Position numbers and translations under genes: made by a program. DNA of 64,000 nt from positions 806,001 to 870,000 of the forward strand of contig NZ_CAKAKB010000001.1 of NCBI RefSeq assembly GCF_916618755.1. Direction: 5' to 3'. The notes under the pieces are model-generated. The model was given only the letters and a program-made list of their open reading frames with translations, did no database searches and had not been told where the DNA came from. Positions 43,120-52,411 of the stretch are shown here, piece after piece. This DNA comes from Actinotalea sp. Marseille-Q4924 (GTDB taxonomy: Bacteria > Actinomycetota > Actinomycetes > Actinomycetales > Cellulomonadaceae). Each line of letters starts with the position of its first letter. Within the stretch, counting starts at the first letter, position 1.

Positions 43120-44130
43120 CTAGCCGCGGACCCCCAGGCCCTCTGCCAGGGCGGTGACCGCCACGGTCGCGGGCCAGTGGTCCGGCACGGCCCACCGCTG
43201 GACCGGCACGCCGTTCAGTCCGGCACGCAGGATGTCCCGCTCGACGAGCTCCACGGCCCGCAGCTCCGCGTCCCAGGACGCGTCCGTGACCCGGCGGAGC
43301 CGCACCCGCTGCTGCTCCAGGATCTCCTGTGCCGTCCCGACCGCCTCGGGGGTGCTCAGCGGCCCGACGGTGACGTCCGGGACCGCGCCGTCTCGTTCGA
43401 CGACGAGGACCCGCACCGCGGGGACCGGTCCGGCGACGGGCGCCGCGCCGAGGTCGCCCCAGGCCAGGGGCAGCGACGGTGCGACGGCGCCGCGGGAGGC
43501 CTTCTGCAGCCAGCCGAGGCCCGTCAGGGCGGCGCGACGGCGAGCCGGGAGCGCGGCCACGGCCCGCGGGGCGGTGAGGCGCAGGTCCGGGTAGACCCGA
43601 AGCCGGCGCGGCCACGGACGGACGGCGCCCGCACGGTCGACGAGGACCTGGTCGTCACCCAGCGCACCGTGCCCGGTGACGAGGGCACGCGCCACCACGG
43701 ACGTCTTGCCGGAGCGCGAGCGCCCCAGGACGACGACGGCGCCGTCGTCGTCGGCGAGGGCTGCGGCGGGGAGCAGGACGAGGCCCGCGCGCGCCGCCGC
43801 CACGGAGACGAGCGGCTCGACGACGAAGCCCTGCACGAGCGACAGCGCGAACCGCCGGGGACGGCCGGTGATCGAGACGCGTGCCGTGATGGGGCGTGCG
43901 TCGGGGGCGTCGACGTCGACCGCCCATCGGACGGTCTTGTGGCGGTCGGCGCGGAGCGTCGGAGGAAGGGAGCGCACGAACCGGACGTCGACCAGCACCT
44001 CGACGTCCGGCGCGGCGACGCGTCTCGCGCCGCCGTACTCGGCTGCGAAGTGGTCGCGGGCCGAGCGGGCGCCGGTCACACCGAGGCGGAGCCCCTCGGC
44101 CGCCTGGTAGACGTCCACCTCGGCCGTCAC
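43120..44130 (-). CDS. HPr-kinase-like P-loop protein (1)
   Basis: 336 residues. The C-terminal half carries a P-loop, VVVLGRSRSGKTSVVARALV (about residue 135), followed by GALGDDQVLVD, the HprK/P-like arrangement in which an Asp pair follows the P-loop. The N-terminal half (about 1-125) is unlike HprK. No PTS or HPr gene is nearby and the capture-loop signature is not obvious, so true HPr phosphorylation is doubtful. GTG 44130 overlaps the upstream paralogue by 4 bp. Confidence 0.72.
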   Translation of the reverse strand: MTAEVDVYQAAEGLRLGVTGARSARDHFAAEYGGARRVAAPDVEVLVDVRFVRSLPPTLRADRHKTVRWAVDVDAPDARPITARVSITGRPRRFALSLVQGFVVEPLVSVAAARAGLVLLPAAALADDDGAVVVLGRSRSGKTSVVARALVTGHGALGDDQVLVDRAGAVRPWPRRLRVYPDLRLTAPRAVAALPARRRAALTGLGWLQKASRGAVAPSLPLAWGDLGAAPVAGPVPAVRVLVVERDGAVPDVTVGPLSTPEAVGTAQEILEQQRVRLRRVTDASWDAELRAVELVERDILRAGLNGVPVQRWAVPDHWPATVAVTALAEGLGVRG

Positions 44131-45266
44131 CGCAGCGCCGCCACGGCCTCGGCGACACGCCGCGGGTCACCGGGGAACGGGCACGTGACCCGGAGCACAC
44201 GGACGCCGCCGTCCAGCAGCGCGGTCAGGAACGACTCCTCCTCGGCGACGGCCGCGTCACGGGCGCCGGCCCGTCCGGGCAGGCCCGCGTAGGCCCCTCG
44301 CTCCTGCAGGTCGTAGTACGTGCGTCGCTCGTAGGCCGCCGTCCGTGCGAGCCGCTGGGCGGCCCACTCCGGCGGCGCCTCCTCCGCCCGGACCCGGTCG
44401 TCAGCGCCCGTCAGCAGGACGACGAGCGTGCTCAGCCGGGACCGGCGGCCCGGGTCGTCCGACTGCCCGTACACGGTCCGCAGCTCCGAGGGCGACAGCC
44501 CCGCCCGGTCCCCGAGCTCCACCGCGTGCGCGGCGAGGCCCGAGCCCCGCGCCAGCACACGCACGCCCCGTGCCCGGTCGAGCGCCGGCAGGGCCGTGAC
44601 CCGGGCGGCCCGGGCGGCGCCGAGACGCAGGCGGGCGCGGGGCGGCAGGGAGGCGCGCAGCGTGGGCAACGCGGGCAGGACCCAGCCGCGGACCCCGACG
44701 CCGACGGGGAAGGCGGAGACCTGCCCGTCGACGCCCGCCACCGTCCACTTGTCGCTCAGGAAGTGCGCGCCCGCCTCGACCATCGCCAGTGCGACCTCGG
44801 TCTTGCCCGTCTCGGACCAGCCGCTGATCACGGTCGCCTCACCGGCGTCGTCCACCGCCGCACCGTGCAGGGCCACCGACCCGGTGGCCCGCAGGGCCTG
44901 GTGCGCGGCCGGGCGGACGAGCTCTCTCCAGCACGACCGCACGGCGAGCCCGGGCTCGAGGTGCAGGTGGACCGGCGTGGTGCGCGGTGCCGGTACCTGG
45001 ATCCAGTGCCCGCCGTACCGCGCGAGCAGCCGGCCGTCCCGGTCGACGGCCGTCGTGAGCCGGTCCTTGGCCGGTCCCTGCACCTCGACGAGCTCGGGTC
45101 GGGCCAGGCGGCCGAGCAGGAGGTCGGGCTCCGAGCCGTTCGGCGGACCGGGCTCGAAGGGGTCGAGCTCCGCCGTGACCGCACGCTGCTGCGCCGGGTC
45201 GAGGCCCTCGGACCGCACGTGCAGGCGGCCGGCGAGGTCCCACGAGGCGCTGGGTCCGCTCTGCAT
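44127..45266 (-). CDS. HPr-kinase-like P-loop protein (2)
   Basis: 379 residues, same layout as the next gene in the operon. A divergent N-terminal half is followed by a P-loop, ATVISGWSETGKTEVALAMV, and GAHFLSDKWTVAG. The last 100 residues are helical, with a conserved-looking RRTYYDLQERGAYAG. The upstream TACGCT at 45278-45273 ends 6 bp before the ATG, so the transcript may be leaderless. Similar stand-alone HprK-like proteins occur near surface-polymer and peptide-modification genes. The role here is unknown. Confidence 0.72.
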   Translation of the reverse strand: MQSGPSASWDLAGRLHVRSEGLDPAQQRAVTAELDPFEPGPPNGSEPDLLLGRLARPELVEVQGPAKDRLTTAVDRDGRLLARYGGHWIQVPAPRTTPVHLHLEPGLAVRSCWRELVRPAAHQALRATGSVALHGAAVDDAGEATVISGWSETGKTEVALAMVEAGAHFLSDKWTVAGVDGQVSAFPVGVGVRGWVLPALPTLRASLPPRARLRLGAARAARVTALPALDRARGVRVLARGSGLAAHAVELGDRAGLSPSELRTVYGQSDDPGRRSRLSTLVVLLTGADDRVRAEEAPPEWAAQRLARTAAYERRTYYDLQERGAYAGLPGRAGARDAAVAEEESFLTALLDGGVRVLRVTCPFPGDPRRVAEAVAALR

Positions 45267-45272
45267 CCTCGG

Positions 45273-45320
45273 AGCGTAGCCGTCGACGGTGCCGGACGAT
45301 CCGGTGCCGTTCCGTAGCCT
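45273..45320. promoter_or_regulatory. Divergent -10 boxes between the HprK-like operon and nagA
   Basis: The minus strand has TACGCT at 45278-45273, 6 bp before its ATG. The plus strand has TAGCCT at 45315-45320, giving a leader of about 30 nt before the GTG at 45354. The -35 elements are not clear on either strand. Confidence 0.45.
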
Positions 45321-45353
45321 GTCGGCGACGTCCCCGCCGCTCCCGGAGGTCCC

Positions 45354-46556
45354 GTGCCGATCACCGTGGTCTCAGGTCGGCTCGTGCTGCCGACGGGCGT
45401 GCTGCCCGCGGGCGCCGTCGTCGTCGACGGGGAGAGGATCGCCTGGGTAGGGCCGGCGGCGGACCTGCCAGACGCCTTCCGCGTCGCACCGGTGCTCGCG
45501 GCCCCGCCAGGCGGTCACGTCCTGCCCGGCCTGGTCGACCTCCACTGCCACGGCGGGGGAGGGGCGTCGTTCCCCGACGCGGTGGACGCCGAGGAGGCGC
45601 TCGTCGCGGTCCGCGAGCACCGGCGGCACGGGACGACGACGATGCTCGCGTCCCTCGTGACCGCGGCGCCGGCGGACCTGCTGCGGCAGGTCGCACTGCT
45701 GTCCGGGCTGGCTGAGGACGGTGACATCGCCGGCATCCACCTCGAGGGCCCGTTCCTCTCGGTCGCGCGGTGCGGTGCTCAGGACCCCGCCCTGATCCTG
45801 CCGCCGGACGCGGTGCTCACCCGCGCCCTCCTCGAGGCCGGTGGCGGTCACGTGTGCACCATGACGCTCGCCCCGGAGGAGCGCGGTGCGCTGGGCGCCG
45901 ACGGCGTCGCGGCAGCCCTGGTCCGCGGCGGCGCGCTGCCCTCGTGGGGTCACACCGACGCCGACCCCGCCGCCGCCGCCCGCGCGCTCGCGGAGTCCCT
46001 CCGGCTCCTCGGCGACCCGGCGGACGCCGGCCGGCGACCCACCGTGACGCACCTCTTCAACGCCATGCGCCCGTGGATGCACCGTGATCCCGGCCCGGCG
46101 GGCGAGCTCCTCGTCGCGGCGCGGGAGGGACGCGCGGTCGTCGAGCTCGTCGGTGACGGCACCCACGTGGACCCCGCGGTGGTCCGCGAGGTGGCGCGAT
46201 TGGTGGGCCGGGACGGCGTCGCGCTCGTCACCGATGCGACGGCGGCGGCCGGCATGCCCGACGGCGCCTACCGGCTCGGCTCGCGCGACGTCGTCGTCAC
46301 GGGCGGCGTCGCGCGCCTGGCCGGGGGAGGAGCGATCGCCGGAGGTACCGCGCACCTGCTCGACGTCGTTCGCGTGACGGTGGCGGCGGGAGTGCCGCTC
46401 GCGGACGCGGTGCACATGGCGTCCGCGGTGCCCGCGGCCGTGCTGGGCCTCGGCGACCGTGGGGCCCTCGCGGCTGGTGCCCGCGCCGACGTCGTGCTCA
46501 CCGACGCGGACCTGCGTCCGGTCGTCGTGCTCCGGGGCGGCGCGCCCCAGCGCTGA
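45354..46556 (+). CDS. nagA: N-acetylglucosamine-6-phosphate deacetylase
   Basis: 400 residues. Removes acetate from GlcNAc-6-phosphate in amino-sugar recycling. Motifs in order: VLPGLVDLHCHGGGGASF, GIHLEGPFLS, WGHTDADPAAA, THLFNAMRPWMHRDPG, VELVGDGTHVDPAVV and VTDATAAAGMPDGAYRLG. The catalytic Asp lies in that last motif. The GTG has CGGAGG upstream. No nagB or transport gene is adjacent, so it is an isolated copy here. Confidence 0.94.
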   Translation: MPITVVSGRLVLPTGVLPAGAVVVDGERIAWVGPAADLPDAFRVAPVLAAPPGGHVLPGLVDLHCHGGGGASFPDAVDAEEALVAVREHRRHGTTTMLASLVTAAPADLLRQVALLSGLAEDGDIAGIHLEGPFLSVARCGAQDPALILPPDAVLTRALLEAGGGHVCTMTLAPEERGALGADGVAAALVRGGALPSWGHTDADPAAAARALAESLRLLGDPADAGRRPTVTHLFNAMRPWMHRDPGPAGELLVAAREGRAVVELVGDGTHVDPAVVREVARLVGRDGVALVTDATAAAGMPDGAYRLGSRDVVVTGGVARLAGGGAIAGGTAHLLDVVRVTVAAGVPLADAVHMASAVPAAVLGLGDRGALAAGARADVVLTDADLRPVVVLRGGAPQR

Positions 46557-46593
46557 GGGCCGTCGCGGGCTGCCGGCCCCACCGAGCGGCGCC

Positions 46594-46599
46594 TAGGCT
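46594..46599 (+). promoter_or_regulatory. -10 box for leaderless alpha/beta hydrolase mRNA
   Basis: TAGGCT ends 8 bp before the GTG at 46608, which lacks a Shine-Dalgarno sequence. This spacing places the transcription start at or next to the start codon. Confidence 0.5.
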
Positions 46600-46607
46600 C
46601 GGTGCCC

Positions 46608-47423
46608 GTGACCACCGTGAGCTCGACCGCCGTCGGCGAGACCGGCGTCCCCGTGGTGTTCCTCCACGGGCTGTTCGGCCAGGGCCGCAACTTCGCGCAG
46701 ATCGCCAAGGACCTGCAGCCCGAGGCGCGGTCGCTGCTCGTCGACCTGCCGAACCACGGCCGCTCCGCGTGGACGGAGCGGTTCGACTACGTCGAGATCG
46801 CCGACCTCGTCGCCGAGCACCTCGCGGCCGGCTTCGCCGCCGACGGGCCCGTGCACGTCGTCGGTCACTCCATGGGCGGCAAGGTCGCCATGGTCCTCGC
46901 GCTGCGCCACCCCCACCTGGTCGACCGGCTCGTCGTCGTCGACATCGCGCCCGCGTCGGGCGGCTCCCTGGGGGAGTTCGAGCACCTGCTCGACAGCCTC
47001 GTCGCCCTCGACCTCTCGACGATCACGCGACGTGGCGACGCCGACGAGCAGCTCGCCGAGCGGGTCGACGACGCCCGCGTCCGCGGCTTCCTCCTGCAGA
47101 ACCTGCGTCCCGACGGCGACGGCTTCCGGTGGCGCGCCAACCTGGGCCTCCTGCGCCGCGAGCTGCCGGCCATCGGTGGCTTCCCGGATGTCGGTGACGC
47201 CACCTTCGACCACCCGGTGCTGTGGGTCGCCGGTGAGCGGTCGCCGTACGTGCGCGACGAGCACGGGTCGGTCATGCGCGCGCTGTTCCCGCGCACCACC
47301 CTGGTGACGGTGCGCGGTGCGGGTCACTGGGTCCACTCGGAGCAGCCGGAGGTCTTCGTCTCCGCGCTGCGCACGTTCCTCCTCGCGGACGCAGCGCGCC
47401 CGGCGGCGACGCCCGACGCGTAG
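46608..47423 (+). CDS. Alpha/beta hydrolase
   Basis: 271 residues. The oxyanion region is VVFLHGLFGQGRNFAQIA, the nucleophile elbow VVGHSMGGKVAMVLALRHP (catalytic Ser in GHSMGG) and the catalytic His in GAGHWVHSEQPE. It resembles YbfF-like esterases. GTG 46608 is preferred over GTG 46602 because of the -10 spacing. A small gene lies on the opposite strand just after it. Confidence 0.9.
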   Translation: MTTVSSTAVGETGVPVVFLHGLFGQGRNFAQIAKDLQPEARSLLVDLPNHGRSAWTERFDYVEIADLVAEHLAAGFAADGPVHVVGHSMGGKVAMVLALRHPHLVDRLVVVDIAPASGGSLGEFEHLLDSLVALDLSTITRRGDADEQLAERVDDARVRGFLLQNLRPDGDGFRWRANLGLLRRELPAIGGFPDVGDATFDHPVLWVAGERSPYVRDEHGSVMRALFPRTTLVTVRGAGHWVHSEQPEVFVSALRTFLLADAARPAATPDA

Positions 47424-47428
47424 GTGGC

Positions 47429-47623
47429 TCAGCCGCCGTCCGCGGCGCGTGATACCGCCACCGCCAGAGCCGCCCCGGCGGCGACGACGCCGAGGACGGC
47501 CACGACGATCATGGCGACCCGGACCGGGCCGGGTCCGACGACGACGGCGCCGACGCCCGCGAGGACGGAGGCCAGGGCCGTGACGACCACGGCCAGAGCA
47601 GCACGGACGGGTCCAGGTCTCAC
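47429..47623 (-). CDS. Small two-helix membrane protein
   Basis: 64 residues, almost entirely two hydrophobic helices (AALAVVVTALASVLAGVGA and VAMIVVAVLGVVAAGAALAV) joined by VVGPGPVR. GTG 47623 has AGGGGGAG 5 bp upstream, which decides the start. It lies between the alpha/beta hydrolase and the cyclase-type regulator. Function unknown. Confidence 0.6.
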   Translation of the reverse strand: MRPGPVRAALAVVVTALASVLAGVGAVVVGPGPVRVAMIVVAVLGVVAAGAALAVAVSRAADGG

Positions 47624-47698
47624 GGCGCTCCCCCTGAGCGATGACGGACGGTCGAGCGGGCCGACGTCCACGCACCGCGTCGGCCGGCGCCGCCCACG

Positions 47699-50356
47699 CT
47701 AGTCGGCCACCGCCTCGCGCAGCGCCGCCTCCACGCCCCAGTCCCGGCCCGTGTCGACGTCGCGCTGCCACGCGTCCGCCGGGGTGATGTCGCGGACGGA
47801 GTCGATCGCGGCCCCGACCCAGGCCGCGTCGACCGGCGCCATCGGCAGGTCGGCCTCCTCGCGCAGGTGGGTCGAGGCGCCGAGCAGTCGCGCGGCCCGG
47901 ACGGCCTCCCCGCGCCGCGCCGCCACGACGGCGAACAGGGTGAGCACGTCGACGGTGATCTCCAGGTCGTTGAGCGCCACGGCGCTCGCGGCGTGCTCGC
48001 GCAGGTGGGCGTGGGCCTCGGCGGTCCGGCCGGCCCGCAGGAGGGAGCCCACGAGGTTCACGTGGTCGGCCCCGAGCCCCCACGCGTCCTGCAGCTCCGT
48101 GTCCAGCTCGAGGCACCGGCGCAGGAGCGCGATCGCCTCGTCGTGCCGGCCGTCGTCCGCGGCGAGGAGGGCCAGGTTCGACACGGCGTTCACCTCGTTG
48201 CGCGGGTCGCCTGCCGTGCGCGCCGCCGCGACCGCCTCCTCGGCGACCGCCGTCGCGAGCCGCGGCTCGTCCAGCGCCCGGTGCGCCATGGCGAGGCTGT
48301 TGAGCTCCTTGGAGACCAGCGCGGGGTCGCCGGTGGTCCGGGCGTGCTCCAGGCACACCGTGAGCATGTCCCGGGCGCGCTCGGCGTGACCCTGCTGGAG
48401 CACCAGGACGCCGAGCCCGTGCAGCGCCGTCATGACCTGCGGCGTCCGGCGGGTCCCCGCCGCGTCGACGGCGGTCTGCAGCCAGCGGCGGCCCTCCGCC
48501 TGGTAGCCGCAGCCGTACCAGAACCACGCGAGGTGCTGCACGAGCCGCAGGCCGAGCGCGAGGCGACCCTCGTCGTCGTCCGTCACCGTGGCCGTCCCGG
48601 GCCCGAACGCCCACGTCAGCACCGAACGGAGGTCGTCCAGGTCCGCCTCGATCCGGTCGCGGGCGGCGAGGTGGTGCTCGCCGCGCAGACCCTCCGCGGC
48701 CGCCCTGGCCAGTCCGACGAAGTGCTCCGCGTGACGGCGGTGCGCCGCCTCGAGCTCGCCCGCGGCCGCGAGGCGCTCGCGCGCGTACCGGCGGATCGTC
48801 TGGAGCATCCGCGCCCGCGGCTCGCCGTCGGGCCCGTCCCGCACCGTGAGCAGGCTGACGTCTGCCAGCCTGCCGACGACGTCCACGGCGTCCGCCGCGT
48901 CGCCGCCGTCGCCGACGACGGCGGCCACCGCGGCGAGGTCCACCGCGCCCACGCAGACGCCGAGGCGGCGGAAGGCGCGCGCGAGGTCCTCGTCGAGCAG
49001 GTCGTGGCTCCAGTCCAGCGCGGCCCGCAACGTCTGCTGGCGGTCCGGCGCGTCGACCGCCGCGCCGGAGGGCCCCGGCGGGTCCAGGCTCCGGTCCAGC
49101 CGGGCCCTCAGCGCGGCGGGGCCCAGGAGCCGCGTACGGGCCGCCACGAGCTCGATCGCCAGGGGCAGCCCGTCCAGCCGGCGGCAGACCTCGACGACGT
49201 CGTCCCGGTTCTCGTCCGTCAGCGCGAAGCCGGGCCGCACGAGCCGGGCACGCTCGACGAAGAGCCGCACCGCGTCGGACTCGTGGCCGTCGGTCGCGGC
49301 AGGAGTCGTGGGCAGGGGAGGGACCGGCACCTCGCGCTCCGCCGCGAGGTGCAGCGGACGGCGCGACGTGGTGAGCACCCGCACGCCGGTCCCGGCGCCG
49401 AGGAGGGCGCGGACGACCCACGGCGCGTCGGGCAGCTGCTCGAGGTTGTCGAGGACGAGCAGCACCTCCTGGTCGGCGAGGTGCTCCAGGAACGCGGGCG
49501 GCGGCTTGGACTCGCCCGGCACCCCCATGGCGTCCGCGACCGTCGTCCACAGGACGTCGGAGGTCCGCGCCTGCGCCAGCGGCACGAAGTAGACCCCGTC
49601 GCGGTAGTGCTCGTCGACGCGGGCGGCGACGGCGAGCGCCAGACGGGTCTTGCCCGTGCCGGCAGGACCGGTGAGGGTCACGAGCCGCACGTCCGGTGCG
49701 GTCAGCAGGGCAGCCAACGTGCCGAGCTCCTCGGTCCGCCCGACGAGCGAGGTCGCGGGCGTGGGCAGGGTGGACGGGGAGCCGAGGCTCTTGAGGCGGG
49801 GGAACGTCGCCGGCAGCCCGTCGACGCACAGCTGGTGCACGTGCACCGGCTCGGGCAGGTCCTTGAGGCGGTGCGGACCGAGATCCGTGAACCGCACGCC
49901 CGGTACCGGATGGGCGGCGACGAGGGCGCGGGTCGCGTCAGTGACCACCGACTGCCCGCCGTGCGCGCTCGCCGCCACGCGCGCGGCGCGGTGGACGTCC
50001 ATGCCGACGTACCCGTCCTCGTGCCGGCTCGGCTCGCCGGTGTGCAGACCCATGCGGACCCGCACCGTCTCGCCGTCGGGCCAGTCGGCGCCCGCCAGCT
50101 CGAGCTGGGCGTCCCGCACCGCGCAGACGGCGTCCCGCGCGGAGGGGAAGACGACGAAGAAGCTGTCACCCTCCGTGCCGAGCTCGTGACCGCCCCAGCG
50201 GGAGACCGCCGACCGCACCAGCCGGCGTTGCGTGGACACCACGTCGGCGTACCGCGCGCCGAGGCGGGCGAGCAGACGGGTCGAGCTCTCGACGTCCGTG
50301 AAGAGGAGCGTGACGGTCCCCGTGGGCAGGTCCGTACCCGTGGGCGACGTCCTCAT
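47699..50356 (-). CDS. Cyclase-domain/AAA-type ATPase/TPR regulator
   Basis: 885 residues. The N-terminal class III nucleotide-cyclase domain (about 12-165) has metal Asp21 in LLFTDVESSTRLL and Asp64 in GTEGDSFFVVF. The usual Asn of the NxxxR motif is His (VGMDVHRAARVA), so activity is uncertain. The STAND-type ATPase has Walker A TLTGPAGTGKTRLALAVA and Walker B VLLVLDNLEQLPDAP. A winged-helix/effector region follows, and helical TPR-type repeats extend from about 560 to the end. It lacks the DNA-binding domain of AfsR relatives. It is probably a signal-integrating ATPase. Confidence 0.9.
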   Translation of the reverse strand: MRTSPTGTDLPTGTVTLLFTDVESSTRLLARLGARYADVVSTQRRLVRSAVSRWGGHELGTEGDSFFVVFPSARDAVCAVRDAQLELAGADWPDGETVRVRMGLHTGEPSRHEDGYVGMDVHRAARVAASAHGGQSVVTDATRALVAAHPVPGVRFTDLGPHRLKDLPEPVHVHQLCVDGLPATFPRLKSLGSPSTLPTPATSLVGRTEELGTLAALLTAPDVRLVTLTGPAGTGKTRLALAVAARVDEHYRDGVYFVPLAQARTSDVLWTTVADAMGVPGESKPPPAFLEHLADQEVLLVLDNLEQLPDAPWVVRALLGAGTGVRVLTTSRRPLHLAAEREVPVPPLPTTPAATDGHESDAVRLFVERARLVRPGFALTDENRDDVVEVCRRLDGLPLAIELVAARTRLLGPAALRARLDRSLDPPGPSGAAVDAPDRQQTLRAALDWSHDLLDEDLARAFRRLGVCVGAVDLAAVAAVVGDGGDAADAVDVVGRLADVSLLTVRDGPDGEPRARMLQTIRRYARERLAAAGELEAAHRRHAEHFVGLARAAAEGLRGEHHLAARDRIEADLDDLRSVLTWAFGPGTATVTDDDEGRLALGLRLVQHLAWFWYGCGYQAEGRRWLQTAVDAAGTRRTPQVMTALHGLGVLVLQQGHAERARDMLTVCLEHARTTGDPALVSKELNSLAMAHRALDEPRLATAVAEEAVAAARTAGDPRNEVNAVSNLALLAADDGRHDEAIALLRRCLELDTELQDAWGLGADHVNLVGSLLRAGRTAEAHAHLREHAASAVALNDLEITVDVLTLFAVVAARRGEAVRAARLLGASTHLREEADLPMAPVDAAWVGAAIDSVRDITPADAWQRDVDTGRDWGVEAALREAVAD

Positions 50357-50460
50357 CGCGGGTGCCCCGTTCGCAGCAGGGACGACAGGTCCCCGTCATT
50401 CAACACGACGGTCGGCGGCAGCGGGAAGGGTCCCGGCGGTCGACCGCCGGACGTCCACCC

Positions 50461-50489
50461 TGGTCAACGCGTCGCGACGCCCCTAGCCT
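50461..50489 (+). promoter_or_regulatory. Promoter of the 59-residue protein gene
   Basis: TGGTCA (50461-50466) and TAGCCT (50484-50489) are separated by 17 bp, about 70 bp upstream of the ATG at 50560. Confidence 0.45.
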
Positions 50490-50559
50490 GGCCGTGCGGC
50501 TCCCACCGGCGGACCGGCGGGGGCAGCACCCGCCGTCCCGTGCGCAGAGAGGCGCCGTC

Positions 50560-50739
50560 ATGAAGGTCACGATCAGCTCCGACGACAAGCTCGACCGCGT
50601 CATCGCCGTCGTGGAGGCGCTCTACGGCGTGCGGCTCGAGCAGGTCGAGGGCGGTGGCGGCGCTCCCGCGCCGGCCCAGGACCAGACGCACCTGCCCGAC
50701 GAGGGTGGCCAGGGCGCGTCGAAGCCGCGGCACGGCTGA
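50560..50739 (+). CDS. Small acidic-to-neutral protein, unknown
   Basis: 59 residues: an N-terminal half with regular alpha/beta character (MKVTISSDDKLDRVIAVVEA, then LYGVRLEQVEG) and a Gly/Ala/Pro/Gln-rich tail. GAGAGG lies 8 bp upstream of the ATG, and a promoter-like pair is present. It is divergent from the cyclase-type regulator and convergent with the ABC genes. The frame and ribosome site support it as a real gene. No family recognised. Confidence 0.65.
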   Translation: MKVTISSDDKLDRVIAVVEALYGVRLEQVEGGGGAPAPAQDQTHLPDEGGQGASKPRHG

Positions 50740-50761
50740 CCGCCCCGCACGACCGGCGCAC

Positions 50762-50809
50762 GACCGGCGCGCCACCTGCGCGTGCCGGACCCGCCGCGAC
50801 GCGCCGGTC
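50762..50809. terminator. Possible bidirectional hairpin between converging genes
   Basis: GACCGGCGCG (50762-50771) pairs with CGCGCCGGTC (50800-50809), 10 bp with a 28-nt loop. A second copy of GACCGGCGCA lies at 50751-50760. It overlaps the stop codon of the minus-strand gene. Confidence 0.4.
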
Positions 50810-51496
50810 AGGTCAGGCGACCGGAGTGCAGCTCCAGCACCCGGTCGGCGCGCTCCGCGATGAGCGGGTCGTGCGTGGTGACGACCGCGGCGGTGCTCCC
50901 GGTGCGCACCAGCGCGACGAGCACCTCCATGACGGCGACGGCGGTCTCGGAGTCCAGCTGCGCCGTCGGCTCGTCCGCCAGCAGCAGGGTGGGCCGCGTC
51001 ACGAGGGCCCGGGCCACCGCGACGCGCTGCTGCTGCCCGCCCGACAGCTCGCCCGGGCGCTGGCGCGCGTGGGGCGTGAGGCCGACGGCGTCCAGCGCCG
51101 CGGCGACCCGCCCCGAGCGCTCCGCAGCACCCACACCCCGCAGCCGCAGCGGCACCTCGACGTTCTCGGCCGCGGAGAGCACCGGCAGCAGGCCGAACGA
51201 CTGGAAGACGTACGCGACCCGCTCGCGCCGCAGCCGCAGGAGCTCGCGCTCGGGCAGGGCGCTCACCTCGGTGTCCCCGAGCCGGACGGTCCCGGCGTCG
51301 AGCGGTTCGAGACCGCCGAGGGCGTGCAGCAGCGTCGTCTTGCCCGAGCCCGACCGGCCCCGCACGACGACGAGCTCGCCCGGCCGCGCCACCAGGTCGA
51401 CGCCGCGCAGCGCGTGGACGGCGCGCGGGCCCGTGCCGTAGGTCCGGACCAGCCCGGTGGCGTGCAGCTGCTGGGCGGTGACGGGAGGTGCGTCCG

Positions 51497-51500
<4 letters not shown>
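50808..51500 (-). CDS. ABC transporter ATPase (LolD/MacB type)
   Basis: 230 residues. Walker A VRGRSGSGKTTLLHALGG, Q-loop YVFQSFGLLPVL, signature LSGGQQQRVAVARAL, Walker B LLLADEPTAQLD and H-loop VTTHDPLI are all intact. It overlaps the next ATPase gene by 4 bp. With two FtsX-type permeases in the same operon, it powers a mechanotransmission-type exporter, probably for lipoprotein, peptide or antibiotic handling. Confidence 0.94.

Positions 51501-52407
<907 letters not shown>

Positions 52408-52411
<4 letters not shown>

Noticed and set aside
43120-45266. True HPr kinase/phosphorylases
   Set aside because: Only the P-loop region resembles HprK. There is no ptsH or PTS context and the N-terminal halves differ.
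46593-49829. A 1078-codon minus-strand frame overlapping the regulator and hydrolase genes
   Set aside because: It is another frame of the cyclase-ATPase-TPR gene. The chosen frame carries Walker, cyclase and TPR motifs from end to end.
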